From: Allomesorhizobium camelthorni
GTDB taxonomy: Bacteria > Pseudomonadota > Alphaproteobacteria > Rhizobiales > Rhizobiaceae
Assembly: GCF_011045125.1 (NCBI RefSeq)
Contig: NZ_JAAKZF010000014.1
Span: forward strand, 48,436 to 112,435
Length of the DNA: 64,000 nucleotides
Direction of reading: 5' to 3'
Shown: one piece after another, positions 38,983 through 47,413 of the stretch
How positions within the stretch are numbered: position 1 is the stretch's first letter
How the letters are laid out: the number at the start of each line of letters is the position of its first letter
Notes under the pieces: model-generated
Seen by the model: the letters and a program-made list of their open reading frames with translations, nothing else
Databases searched by the model: none
What the model was told of the DNA's origin: nothing
Position numbers and translations under genes: made by a program

Positions 38983-39770
38983 CGGGCGGGAAGAAAGCCC
39001 TCGCCACGACGCTGGCGGCGCTCTGCTGCCTGCCGGTGGCCGCGCTGGCGCAGGCTCCAGTCCCGGAAAGCATCCAGATCGGCCTGTCGACCGACCGCAT
39101 CGAAATCACTGCTGATTTCTCGGGCGCCGACCTGACCATCTTCGGCTCCGTCGAGAATGCCGATCCGCTGATCAACCGGCAGGGCCGCTACGACGTCATC
39201 GTCGTCTTGGAGGGGCCGGCGCGGCCCGTCGTGGTCAGGCGCAAGGACCGGGTGCTCGGCGTCTGGGTCAACCTTCAGTCGGAAACGTTCCTCAACGTGC
39301 CGCAGTCCTATTCGGTGGCAACGACCCGCCCGCTGCAGGACATCACCGGCCCGACCAACTATCGGCAACTGGCTCTCGGCGCCGACAATCTTCATATCCA
39401 GCCTGCCGATCCCGATGGAAATCCGGTGACGATCCAGCAATTCGAGGCCGCGCTGCGCGAACGCAAGAAAGCGACCGGCCTGTTCAACGAGCGCGTCGGC
39501 GGCGTGCAGTTCCTGTCGGCGAACCTCTTCCGCGCGACGGTGTCGCTCGCGCCCAACGTTCCCGTCGGCACGCACAAGGCGCGCGGCTTCCTGTTCCGCA
39601 ATGGCGTGTTCGTCAAGGAGACCTCAGCGCATCTCGCGATCCAGAAGTCTGGCTTCGAGCAGATGCTCTTCCGCCTGTCCGTCAATCACGGTACCTTTTA
39701 CGGCTTCGTCGCCGTAGGCCTCGCAATGCTGACCGGCTGGCTCGGCCGCCTCATCTTCCGCCGGGATTGA
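38979..39770 (+). CDS. TIGR02186-family membrane protein
   Basis: A 263-residue protein with a signal peptide (LATTLAALCCLPVAALAQ), a large periplasmic beta-rich domain (ESIQIGLSTDRIEITADFSG...) and a C-terminal membrane helix (YGFVAVGLAMLTGWLGRLIF). It matches the TIGR02186 family, which in alphaproteobacteria is usually coupled to a TauE transporter as here. The four-base overlap with that gene supports a joint role, perhaps in sulfur anion export. Confidence 0.85.
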   Translation: MTGGKKALATTLAALCCLPVAALAQAPVPESIQIGLSTDRIEITADFSGADLTIFGSVENADPLINRQGRYDVIVVLEGPARPVVVRRKDRVLGVWVNLQSETFLNVPQSYSVATTRPLQDITGPTNYRQLALGADNLHIQPADPDGNPVTIQQFEAALRERKKATGLFNERVGGVQFLSANLFRATVSLAPNVPVGTHKARGFLFRNGVFVKETSAHLAIQKSGFEQMLFRLSVNHGTFYGFVAVGLAMLTGWLGRLIFRRD

Positions 39771-39824
39771 TAGCCAGGTCAGTAACCGCACAAGCCGTCA
39801 TCTGCAGGCCGGCATCACCTGAAC

Positions 39825-40538
39825 CTACCCCGGCCGAAGCATCGAGCCGGCAATCGCAAAAATGCGGCTCGAGCCAAGCATGTAGGCGACGAACGCGTCC
39901 CAGCGGAACAGGCCGGCATAGGCGCGGTCGAGCACGTTCAGGGAGCCTGTGTAGCTGCCGAAGGCCGGCATCACGAGCCTGTCGCCGTCGCTGGCGAAGC
40001 AGCGGCGGCGCACCGAGCGGCCGCGCTGGACGATGCGGGCGCAGGGGTGAAGATGGCCGGCGATCTCGCCCGCCACCGGAACCGCCGACGGCTCGTGGCG
40101 GAACACCAGCCCGCCGATCGCCAGTTCCCGCACCGTCTCGCCCGGCAGCCCGGCCGGCGCGTCGGGATCGTGATTGCCCGCGACCCAGAACCAGTCGCGC
40201 CCGGCCATCATCGCGCAAAGTCGGTCGCGGAAGGGATCGGGCAGTCGCGCCGAACCTTCGCTGTCGTGGAAGCTGTCACCGAGGCTGATCACCATCCGCG
40301 GATTGTAATCGGCGATGATCGCCTGCAGGCGCAGAAGGGTCGCCGCGGTGTCGTAAGGCGGCAGTAAGACCCCGCGCCGCGCTAGCGACGAACCTTTCTC
40401 CAAGTGCAGGTCGGAGACGGCAAGCAGCCCAAGGTCCGGGAAAAAGAGCACGCCGCGCTGGTCGCAGACGGCGCGTTCGCCCGCGATAAGGATCGTCCCG
40501 TCTTTTCCGGCCATAAAAGGCCTCAGCGCTACATTCAT
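39825..40538 (-). CDS. pdeM: PdeM, ligase-associated metallophosphoesterase
   Basis: A 237-residue calcineurin-type phosphoesterase assigned to the ligase-associated DNA damage response set. Metal motifs in order are VSDLHLEKGSSLARRG, ISLGDSFHDSEG, WVAGNHDPD and AGHLHPCARI. The start MNVALRPFMAGKDG at 40538 lies one base after the helicase stop; the upstream frame overlapping the helicase is rejected. It probably trims DNA ends in concert with the helicase, exonuclease and ligase. Confidence 0.92.
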   Translation of the reverse strand: MNVALRPFMAGKDGTILIAGERAVCDQRGVLFFPDLGLLAVSDLHLEKGSSLARRGVLLPPYDTAATLLRLQAIIADYNPRMVISLGDSFHDSEGSARLPDPFRDRLCAMMAGRDWFWVAGNHDPDAPAGLPGETVRELAIGGLVFRHEPSAVPVAGEIAGHLHPCARIVQRGRSVRRRCFASDGDRLVMPAFGSYTGSLNVLDRAYAGLFRWDAFVAYMLGSSRIFAIAGSMLRPG

Positions 40539-40539
40539 T

Positions 40540-43059
40540 CTAACCCATGGCCTCTTCGACCAGATCGGCTGCTTCGGTGAGCAGCGAATCTCCGGCTTCG
40601 CCATGGACCGGCATCTTGCCCACTTCGAGCATGATCGGTACCGCCAGCGGCGAAATCCGCTCCAGATCCTTATGCACGATTCGGCTGCGGATGCGCGACA
40701 GCATCTCGGCAAGTCTCCTGACATCCAGAAGGCCGGTCGCCGCATCCGCCCGCGTCGCCTGCAGAAGGATGTGGTCCGGCTCGTGGCTGCGCAGCACGTC
40801 GTAAATCAGATCCGCCGACACGGTCACTTGGCGGCCGCTCTTTTCCTGGCCTGGATGGCGCTTTTCGATCAGGCCGGAAATCAGCGCGCAATTGCGGAAG
40901 GTCCGCTTCAGGAGCCAGCTGTCGGCGAGCCAGGCTTCGAGGTCGTCGCCCAGCATATCCTCGTCGAGGAGCTGGCCGAGGCTCGGCCTGCCGCGCTTGA
41001 ACATCTGGCCCATGTCGCCGAGCGACCAGATCGCCATGGCATAGTCGGTCGCCACGAAGCCCAGCGGGCGCGCGCCGGCGCGCTCCAGCCGGCGTGTCAG
41101 CAGCATGCCCAGCGTCTGGTGCGCTAGCCTGCCCTCGAACGGATAGGCGACCATGTAGTGGCGCTCGCCACGCGGAAAGGTCTCGATGAGCAGGTCCTGG
41201 CGGCGCGGCAGGACGGACTTCTCGGCCTGGATGCGCAGCCAGTCCGCCACCTGGTCCGGCAAATTCTTCCAGCGGGCGGGATCGGCGATCATGGCGCGCA
41301 CCTGCTCGGCCAGATAGGTCGAGAGTGGGAATTTTCCTCCGCCGTAATAGGGAACCTTGGCGTCGGCGCCAGGAGCGTTGGAGACGAAGCACTCGTTCTC
41401 GCGGATGCCCTCGAAGCGCAGCACCTTGCCGGCGAACATGAAAGTGTCGCCATGCGTCAGCGTTTCAAGAAACGCCTCCTCGATCTTGCCGAGAACCGGC
41501 CCGCCGCGCGAAGCCGAGCCTTTGCTTCCGGCCTTCACGTAGCGCACATTCAGCGCCGGAATCTCGATAATCGTCCCGACATTCAGCCGGTATTGCTGGG
41601 CGATGCGCGGGTTGGACACACGCCACGCGCCATCCTTCGTCCGCCTGATGCGGGCATAGCGCTCGTAGCTCTTCAGCGAATAGCCGCCGGTGGCGACGAA
41701 CTCGACGACGCGGTTGAAGGTGGCGCGGTCGAGATTGGCGTAGGGCGCAGCACTCCTCACTTCCTCGAACAGGTCATCTGAGTAGAAAGGCGCGCCGCAG
41801 GCGCAGCCCAGCACATGCTGCGACAGCACGTCGAGCCCGCCATCGACCAGCGGCGGCGTGTCCTGCGCGCCGAGATAGTTGGCGTCGAGGGCCGCGCGGC
41901 ATTCCAGCACCTCGAAGCGGTTGGCGGGAATGAGGATCGCCCGGCTCGGCTCGTCCATGCGGTGGTTGGAGCGGCCGATGCGCTGCGCCAGCCGGCTCGC
42001 CCCCTTTGGCGCGCCGACATGGACAACGAGGTCGACATCACCCCAGTCGATGCCCAGGTCGAGCGTGGAAGTGGCGACTATGGCGCGCAGGCTGTTGGTC
42101 TCCATCGCCTTTTCCACGCGCCGGCGCTGCGCAACGTCCAGCGAACCGTGGTGCAACGCTATCGGCAGATTGTCGTCGTTGACGCGCCATAGTTCCTGGA
42201 ACAGCAGTTCGGCCTGGCTGCGCGTGTTGACGAACAGCAGCGTCGTCTTGTGCCGCTTCACCGCGTCGTAGATCTCAGGCGTGGCGTAGCGCGCCGAATG
42301 GCCCGACCACGGCACGTGCTCCTCGGAATCGAGAATGGTGATCTCGGGCTTTGCGCCACCGGCCACGGTGATCAGGTCGGCCATCTCGCCGGGCGGGTTC
42401 TGGCCCACCAGCCAGCGGCGCAATTCGTCCGGCTCGGCGACGGTCGCCGACAGGCCGATGGCCTGCAGCGACGGCACGTAGCGGCGCAGCCGCGCCAGCC
42501 CCAACGACAGCAGATGGCCGCGCTTCGACGTCACCAGCGAATGCAGTTCGTCGAGCACGACGTAACGCAGATCCTCGAAGAAGCGCTGCGCATCCGACGC
42601 CGCGATCAGCAAGGCCAATTGCTCCGGCGTGGTCATGAGAATGTCCGGCGGAACGAGCTTCTGGCGCTGCCGCTTGTGCGTCGGCGTGTCGCCGGTGCGC
42701 GTTTCCATCGTCACCGGCAGCCCGATCTCGCCGACCGGCTTGGTCAGGTTGCGCTCGATGTCGACAGCGAGCGCCTTCAGCGGCGAGATGTAGAGGGTGT
42801 GGATGCCGCGGCGCGCCTCGCCCGGCCTGCGTCTCGGCCGGTGCTCCAGATCGGTCAGCGTTGGCAGGAAGCCGGCCAGCGTCTTGCCGGCGCCGGTCGG
42901 CGCGATCAGCAGCACCGACGATCCGGTCTGGACTCGGGAAAGCAATTCGAGCTGATGCGGACGGGGCGCCCAGCCGCGCTCGGAAAACCATTTTACGAAC
43001 CGCTCCGGCAGCAGGGCGGCCGCGTCATGCTGCATCTGGGAGCGGGTCAGCGTGTTCAC
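40540..43059 (-). CDS. Lhr-like DEXH-box helicase, ligase-associated
   Basis: An 839-residue superfamily 2 helicase. Motif I is LIAPTGAGKTLAGFLP, motif II is VLDELHSLVTSKRG and motif III is GLSATVAEPDELRRW. The C-terminal RecA-like domain has VVHVGAPKGASRLAQRIGRS. The family-specific C-terminal half contains FMFAGKVLRFEGIRENECFV. Lhr-like helicases with this architecture are paired with PdeM, an MBL exonuclease and an ATP-dependent ligase, all present here. Confidence 0.94.
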   Translation of the reverse strand: MNTLTRSQMQHDAAALLPERFVKWFSERGWAPRPHQLELLSRVQTGSSVLLIAPTGAGKTLAGFLPTLTDLEHRPRRRPGEARRGIHTLYISPLKALAVDIERNLTKPVGEIGLPVTMETRTGDTPTHKRQRQKLVPPDILMTTPEQLALLIAASDAQRFFEDLRYVVLDELHSLVTSKRGHLLSLGLARLRRYVPSLQAIGLSATVAEPDELRRWLVGQNPPGEMADLITVAGGAKPEITILDSEEHVPWSGHSARYATPEIYDAVKRHKTTLLFVNTRSQAELLFQELWRVNDDNLPIALHHGSLDVAQRRRVEKAMETNSLRAIVATSTLDLGIDWGDVDLVVHVGAPKGASRLAQRIGRSNHRMDEPSRAILIPANRFEVLECRAALDANYLGAQDTPPLVDGGLDVLSQHVLGCACGAPFYSDDLFEEVRSAAPYANLDRATFNRVVEFVATGGYSLKSYERYARIRRTKDGAWRVSNPRIAQQYRLNVGTIIEIPALNVRYVKAGSKGSASRGGPVLGKIEEAFLETLTHGDTFMFAGKVLRFEGIRENECFVSNAPGADAKVPYYGGGKFPLSTYLAEQVRAMIADPARWKNLPDQVADWLRIQAEKSVLPRRQDLLIETFPRGERHYMVAYPFEGRLAHQTLGMLLTRRLERAGARPLGFVATDYAMAIWSLGDMGQMFKRGRPSLGQLLDEDMLGDDLEAWLADSWLLKRTFRNCALISGLIEKRHPGQEKSGRQVTVSADLIYDVLRSHEPDHILLQATRADAATGLLDVRRLAEMLSRIRSRIVHKDLERISPLAVPIMLEVGKMPVHGEAGDSLLTEAADLVEEAMG

Positions 43060-43172
43060 GCGCCAGAATTAGCGCGGACGCCTCACGCCGCCAAGCGAAT
43101 TTGTGAACAAACCGTGATCGTCATTCCCGTCATCTACCTTGGCGGCAGTGCCGGCGCGACTAAGCGTTAGTT

Positions 43173-44093
43173 TCAAAGAAGCGGATTCGGGCGTTCCGCC
43201 ACCACGATCAATCCTTCCACGGGCTCGCGGCGGTCCTGCCGAATAATGTGCATCTCCAGCGAGACCGTCGCAAATCCATTTCGCGCCAGAACATCCCGCA
43301 CATACGTCTCTGAATGCGCGTAGCGACGGGAGGGGCGCAGGACAAAATCTTCAGGGCCGGCATGGCGCTCGACCGAGAAGGCGAACAGCCCGGCTCCGCG
43401 CAAGGCCGCCGCCACCTTGGCTACAATGCTGCCGAGCGCGCCGACATACATGAACACGTCGGCGGTCGTGATTAGGTCGGCGCTCGCCGGCGCAAGCTGG
43501 ATCGTCTGGAGGTCCGACTTCATGAGCCTGTCATAGATGCCCTTGCCGCGCGCCTTCTTCAGCATCTCGGCTGAGATATCATGGCCTTCCAGAATTTCGG
43601 CGATCGGTCGCAGCCGCTCGCCCATAAGGCCCGTGCCGCATCCAAGGTCGATCGCCAGCCCGAAACGTTCGCGACCACGATTGCGAATCGCCTCGGCGAG
43701 AATATCCGGCACGCGGTATTCGAGAGTGCGCACCAGCGCGTCGTCGAACTTCTGCGCATACTGGTCGAACAGCGCCTCGACAAAGGCGCTCGGCGGCGCA
43801 TCCGCAGCCGGCGCCGCGCCGATCAGCGCGAGCTTCAGCGCCGCGCCCGTCCGGTCCGCCGGCTCCAGTTTCAGCGCCATGCGCCAGGCTTCCGCCGCCT
43901 GGTCGAGCGCGCCCGCCGCCTCGTGGAATTCGCCGAGACGGAACCAGCCCATTGCCCAGCCGGGCGCGAGTTCCAGCGCGCCGAGCATCAGCTCGGCCGC
44001 GGCGGCATGATCGCCCGAGCCGAACAGCATCTCGGCATAGTCGGCGCGGCGGTCGGCCAGAAGGTCACTGGAAGAAGTTTCTAGCGGTTTCAA
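43173..44093 (-). CDS. TPR-containing class I SAM methyltransferase
   Basis: A 306-residue protein. The first 100 residues are TPR-like (YAEMLFGSGDHAAAAELMLG, LGEFHEAAGALDQAAEAWRM). A methyltransferase domain follows with the SAM site AIDLGCGTGLMGERLRP and LITTADVFMYVGAL, ending VSLEMHIIRQDRREPVEGLI. The substrate is unknown. It sits inside the ligase-associated repair set, upstream of the helicase on the same strand and divergent from the exonuclease. Confidence 0.85.
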   Translation of the reverse strand: MKPLETSSSDLLADRRADYAEMLFGSGDHAAAAELMLGALELAPGWAMGWFRLGEFHEAAGALDQAAEAWRMALKLEPADRTGAALKLALIGAAPAADAPPSAFVEALFDQYAQKFDDALVRTLEYRVPDILAEAIRNRGRERFGLAIDLGCGTGLMGERLRPIAEILEGHDISAEMLKKARGKGIYDRLMKSDLQTIQLAPASADLITTADVFMYVGALGSIVAKVAAALRGAGLFAFSVERHAGPEDFVLRPSRRYAHSETYVRDVLARNGFATVSLEMHIIRQDRREPVEGLIVVAERPNPLL

Positions 44094-44122
44094 ATCGGAA
44101 CAGTCCTTGGCTGAACGAGTGC

Positions 44123-44202
44123 TGGGGACAGTTTACTTTTCTTGCCCCGGAAGGATGAGGCTGTGGATACGTCACGCAAGGGGCAAAAAGTAACTGTCCC
44201 CA
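44123..44202. repeat. REP/BIME-like inverted repeat
   Basis: Imperfect arms flank a 31-base loop. The left arm, 44123-44148, begins tggggacagtttactttt. The right arm, 44180-44202, ends agtaactgtcccca. This GGGGACAGTTTACTTTT-type palindrome is characteristic of repetitive extragenic elements moved by REP-associated (TnpA_REP) transposases. It lies between the divergent methyltransferase and exonuclease genes. No such transposase is in the window. Confidence 0.7.
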
Positions 44203-44284
44203 TGGCCTCCCGCGCTTCTATCGGCCTGTCAGCAGCGAATTTCAACAGGCTTCCCCCGCGCACGCAAATGCCTATGTTTGCAGC

Positions 44285-45295
44285 ATGCGCGCCCGCGACC
44301 TGCTTTGCCCGAAACCCGGAGGGCTCTATTGCGCCCCCGGCGATTTCTTCATCGACCCGGTCCGCCAGGTCGAGCGCGCGCTGATCACCCACGGCCATTC
44401 CGACCATGCTCGTCCCGGCCACGGATCGGTGCTGGCGACGCGCGAGACGCTCGACATCATGGCGATCCGCTGCGGCGAGGATTTCGCCGGATCGACCCAA
44501 GCGGCGAGGTTCGGCGAAACGCTGACCGTCAACGGCGTTTCGGTGACCTTCCACCCGGCCGGCCATGTGCTCGGCTCGGCGCAGATCGCGGTCGAATATG
44601 GCGGCATCCGCATCGTCGCCTCCGGCGACTACAAGCGCCAGCCCGACGCCACCTGCGCGGCATTCGTCCCGATTCCCTGCGACGTGTTCATCACCGAGGC
44701 AACCTTCGGCCTGCCGGTGTTCAAGCATCCGCCCGACACCGAGGAGATCGCCCGCATCCTCACCTCGGCCAGGCAGTTTCCGGAGCGCTCGCATCTGATC
44801 GGCGCCTATGCGCTCGGCAAGGCGCAGCGCGTCATCCGGCTTTTGCGCGATGCCGGCCATCACGAGACCATCTACATCCATGGCGCGCTGGCGAAACTCT
44901 GCGAGTATTACGAGAGCCGCGGCGTCGCGCTCGGCGATTTGCAGCCGGCGACCGTCGAGACCGGCACGAAAGCCGACTTCGCCGGCGCGATCGTGGTCGG
45001 CACGCCGTCGCCCTTCGTCGATCGCTGGGCGCGGCGCTTTCCCGATCCGATCGCCTGCTACGCATCGGGCTGGATGCGCATCCGCCAGCGCGCCAAGCAA
45101 CTCGGCGTCGAGCTGCCGCTGATCATCTCCGACCACGCCGACTGGGACGAACTCATCGATACGATCACCGAGACCGGCGCCGGCGAGGTCTGGGTCACGC
45201 ACGGCCGCGAGGAGGCGCTGGTGCGCTGGTGCGAGTTGTCCGGAATTTCCGCGCGCCCGCTGCACCTTGTCGGCTATGAGGACGAGGGGGATTGA
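44285..45295 (+). CDS. MBL-fold ligase-associated DNA exonuclease
   Basis: A 336-residue metallo-beta-lactamase/beta-CASP nuclease. The metal motif is RALITHGHSDHARPGHG (HxHxDH). Further motifs are FHPAGHVLGSAQIAVEYGG, VASGDYKRQPDATC, ISDHADWDELIDTI and VWVTHGREEALVRW. Such enzymes degrade or process DNA ends beside an ATP-dependent ligase; the ligase gene follows, separated by a palindromic repeat. Confidence 0.93.
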   Translation: MRARDLLCPKPGGLYCAPGDFFIDPVRQVERALITHGHSDHARPGHGSVLATRETLDIMAIRCGEDFAGSTQAARFGETLTVNGVSVTFHPAGHVLGSAQIAVEYGGIRIVASGDYKRQPDATCAAFVPIPCDVFITEATFGLPVFKHPPDTEEIARILTSARQFPERSHLIGAYALGKAQRVIRLLRDAGHHETIYIHGALAKLCEYYESRGVALGDLQPATVETGTKADFAGAIVVGTPSPFVDRWARRFPDPIACYASGWMRIRQRAKQLGVELPLIISDHADWDELIDTITETGAGEVWVTHGREEALVRWCELSGISARPLHLVGYEDEGD

Positions 45296-45324
45296 GGCGA
45301 TGGCCGGCCCAATTCCTCAGGCGG

Positions 45325-45496
45325 CCCCCCTCTGGCCTCCCGAGTTTTTATCGAGGGGCGGCCATCTCCCCCTCAAGGGTGGAGATCAGCCCTCATTGAC
45401 GGTTTCGCCAATCGTTGGCGTCGCAGGTGGAGCGGTGAGGCAGACGCTGCCAATCTCCCCCCTTGAGGGGGAGATGGCCGGCAGGCCAGAGGGGGG
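45325..45496. repeat. 172-base palindromic intergenic element
   Basis: Two nested pairs of inverted arms. The outer pair is cccccctctggcct at 45325-45338 and its complement at 45483-45496. The inner pair is ggccatctccccctcaaggg at 45360-45379 and its complement at 45460-45479. The layout matches the intergenic palindromic elements common in Mesorhizobium-type genomes. It lies between the exonuclease and ligase genes and could affect read-through. Confidence 0.8.
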
Positions 45497-45541
45497 TAGT
45501 CTCGGCCGCCTGCTGCCGCATCGATGCAGGCTCTCCAGCGC

Positions 45542-47143
45542 ATGAACCGCTTCGCCGAGTTGCTCGACCGCCTCGTCATGACGCCGTCGCGCAACGGCAA
45601 GCTGACGCTGCTGACCGACTATTTCCGCGAGGTCGAGGACCCCGACCGCGGGCTGGCGCTCACCGCCATCACCGGCGACCTGAACATCGCCGCGGTCAAG
45701 CCGGCCATGCTGCGCACGCTGGTCATGGAGCGCATGGACCCGGTGCTGTTCGGCTATTCCTACGACTATGTCGGAGACCTCGCCGAGACGGTATCGCTGG
45801 TCTGGCCCGACGCGCCGGCGCATCTGAGGCCCAACCGTCACCTCACCCTCGGCGAGACGGTGGCCGCGCTGCAGGCGGCCAGCCGCTCCGACGGTCCGAA
45901 GGTGCTGGCGCGGCTTCTCGACAATGCCGGCATTTCGGCGCGCTACGCCATCATCAAGCTGGTGACCGGCGGGTTGCGCATTGGCGTCTCGGCGCGGCTG
46001 GCAAAGCAGGCGCTCGCCGATTTCGGCAAGGTCGATGTCGGCGAGATCGAGGAACTGTGGCACGGGCTTTCGCCGCCCTACACCGAACTGTTCGCCTGGC
46101 TGGAGGGCAAGGCCGACAAGCCGGTAAAGTCGGCCAAGGCGCTGTTTCGCCCGGTCATGCTGTCCAACCCGGTCGGCGACGGCGACCTCGAAAAGCTCGA
46201 CCCGGGCGACTACGCCGCCGAGTGGAAATGGGACGGCATCCGCGTGCAGGCGGTTTCGGAGGGCGGCGTCCGGCGGCTCTATTCGCGCACCGGCGACGAT
46301 ATTTCCGGCGCCTTCCCCGATCTGGTCGACGCCATGAATTTCGGCGGCGTGCTCGACGGCGAATTGCTGGTCGGTGACCCGCTGAAGGCGACCGGCACAT
46401 TTTCCGAGCTGCAGCAGCGGCTTAACCGCAAGGCGGTTTCGGCCAGGATCCGCGAGCAATATCCGGTGTTCGTGCGCTGCTACGACATCCTGCAGGAAGG
46501 CGCGGAGGACCGGCGCGCGTTGCCCTTCATAGAGCGGCGCGGCCATCTGGAGAATTTCGTCGCCCGGCTCGACCCGTCGCGCTTCGACCTGTCGCCGCTC
46601 GCGCCCTTCGCCAACTGGGCCGCGCTTGAGGAGATGCGCAGGCATCCGCCGCATCCGGTGATCGAGGGGGTGATGCTGAAGCGCCGTGATTCGCCCTACC
46701 TTGCCGGACGGCCGAAGGGACCTTGGTTCAAGTGGAAGCGCGACCCGCACACGGTGGACGCGGTGCTGATGTATGCGCAGCGCGGCCACGGCAAGCGCTC
46801 GAGCTTCTATTCCGATTATACGTTCGGCGTCTGGTCTGGCCCGGAAGGCGCGGAGGAGCTGGTGCCGGTGGGCAAGGCCTATTTCGGCTTCACCGACGAG
46901 GAGCTAAGGCAGATCGACAAATTCGTGCGCGACAACACGGTTGAGCGGTTCGGCCCGGTGCGCTCGGTGCGCGCCGACCGCAGCCACGGCCTGGTGCTCG
47001 AAATCGCCTTCGAGGGGCTGAACCGCTCGACTCGGCACAAATCCGGCGTGGCGATGCGCTTCCCGCGCATTTCGCGGCTGCGCTGGGACAAGCCCACCCA
47101 CGAGGCCGACCGGATCGAGACATTGCAGGCGCTGCTGGATTGA
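45542..47143 (+). CDS. ATP-dependent DNA ligase, ligase-associated response type
   Basis: A 533-residue ligase. The nucleotidyltransferase motif is EWKWDGIRVQAVS with the Lys-x-Asp-Gly core. Later motifs are GGVLDGELLVGDP, VIEGVMLKRRDSPYLAG and PWFKWKRDPHTVDAVLMYAQ. The last residues (LRWDKPTHEADRIETLQALL) are typical of the bacterial ATP-dependent ligase group that travels with Lhr-like helicase and MBL exonuclease. MNRFAELLDRLV fits family starts; an ATG six codons upstream is an alternative. Neither start has a strong ribosome site. Confidence 0.92.
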   Translation: MNRFAELLDRLVMTPSRNGKLTLLTDYFREVEDPDRGLALTAITGDLNIAAVKPAMLRTLVMERMDPVLFGYSYDYVGDLAETVSLVWPDAPAHLRPNRHLTLGETVAALQAASRSDGPKVLARLLDNAGISARYAIIKLVTGGLRIGVSARLAKQALADFGKVDVGEIEELWHGLSPPYTELFAWLEGKADKPVKSAKALFRPVMLSNPVGDGDLEKLDPGDYAAEWKWDGIRVQAVSEGGVRRLYSRTGDDISGAFPDLVDAMNFGGVLDGELLVGDPLKATGTFSELQQRLNRKAVSARIREQYPVFVRCYDILQEGAEDRRALPFIERRGHLENFVARLDPSRFDLSPLAPFANWAALEEMRRHPPHPVIEGVMLKRRDSPYLAGRPKGPWFKWKRDPHTVDAVLMYAQRGHGKRSSFYSDYTFGVWSGPEGAEELVPVGKAYFGFTDEELRQIDKFVRDNTVERFGPVRSVRADRSHGLVLEIAFEGLNRSTRHKSGVAMRFPRISRLRWDKPTHEADRIETLQALLD

Positions 47144-47162
47144 GCGCCGCGGATGCCTGGTA

Positions 47163-47406
47163 CGTCCTTCGACAGGCTCAGGATGAGGACGGTTGTGCGA
47201 CCTCAAACGACAGATCAATCGTTGGGGCAACAAGCCACGGACGCCAACTTAACTAGCTGACGTCACCACCCACGGTCCTCATCCTGAGCCTGTCGAAGGA
47301 CGCACGCCTTCTCCACCACCATTACTGGCAACAAGCCAAGGGTAGCGCCAACCTAACTGGCTGACGCCAGCACCCGCGGTCCTCATCCTGAGCCTGTCGA
47401 AGGACG
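47163..47406. repeat. Three copies of a 28-base dispersed repeat
   Basis: A 28-base unit (starting cgtccttcgacaggctcagg) is at 47163-47190 on the plus strand. It recurs inverted at 47275-47302 and 47379-47406. Copies 2 and 3 lie in an imperfect tandem of about 101 bases starting caacaagcca (47228 and 47329). Such units are dispersed repeats in alphaproteobacteria and can form hairpins when inverted. They fill the gap between the convergent ligase and hypothetical genes. Confidence 0.85.
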
Positions 47407-47413
47407 CACGCCC

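Noticed and set aside
45386..46789. 467-codon minus-strand frame
   Set aside because: Antisense shadow of the ATP-dependent ligase.
47163..47406. CRISPR array
   Set aside because: Only three units, in both orientations, with similar rather than unique spacers and no cas genes.
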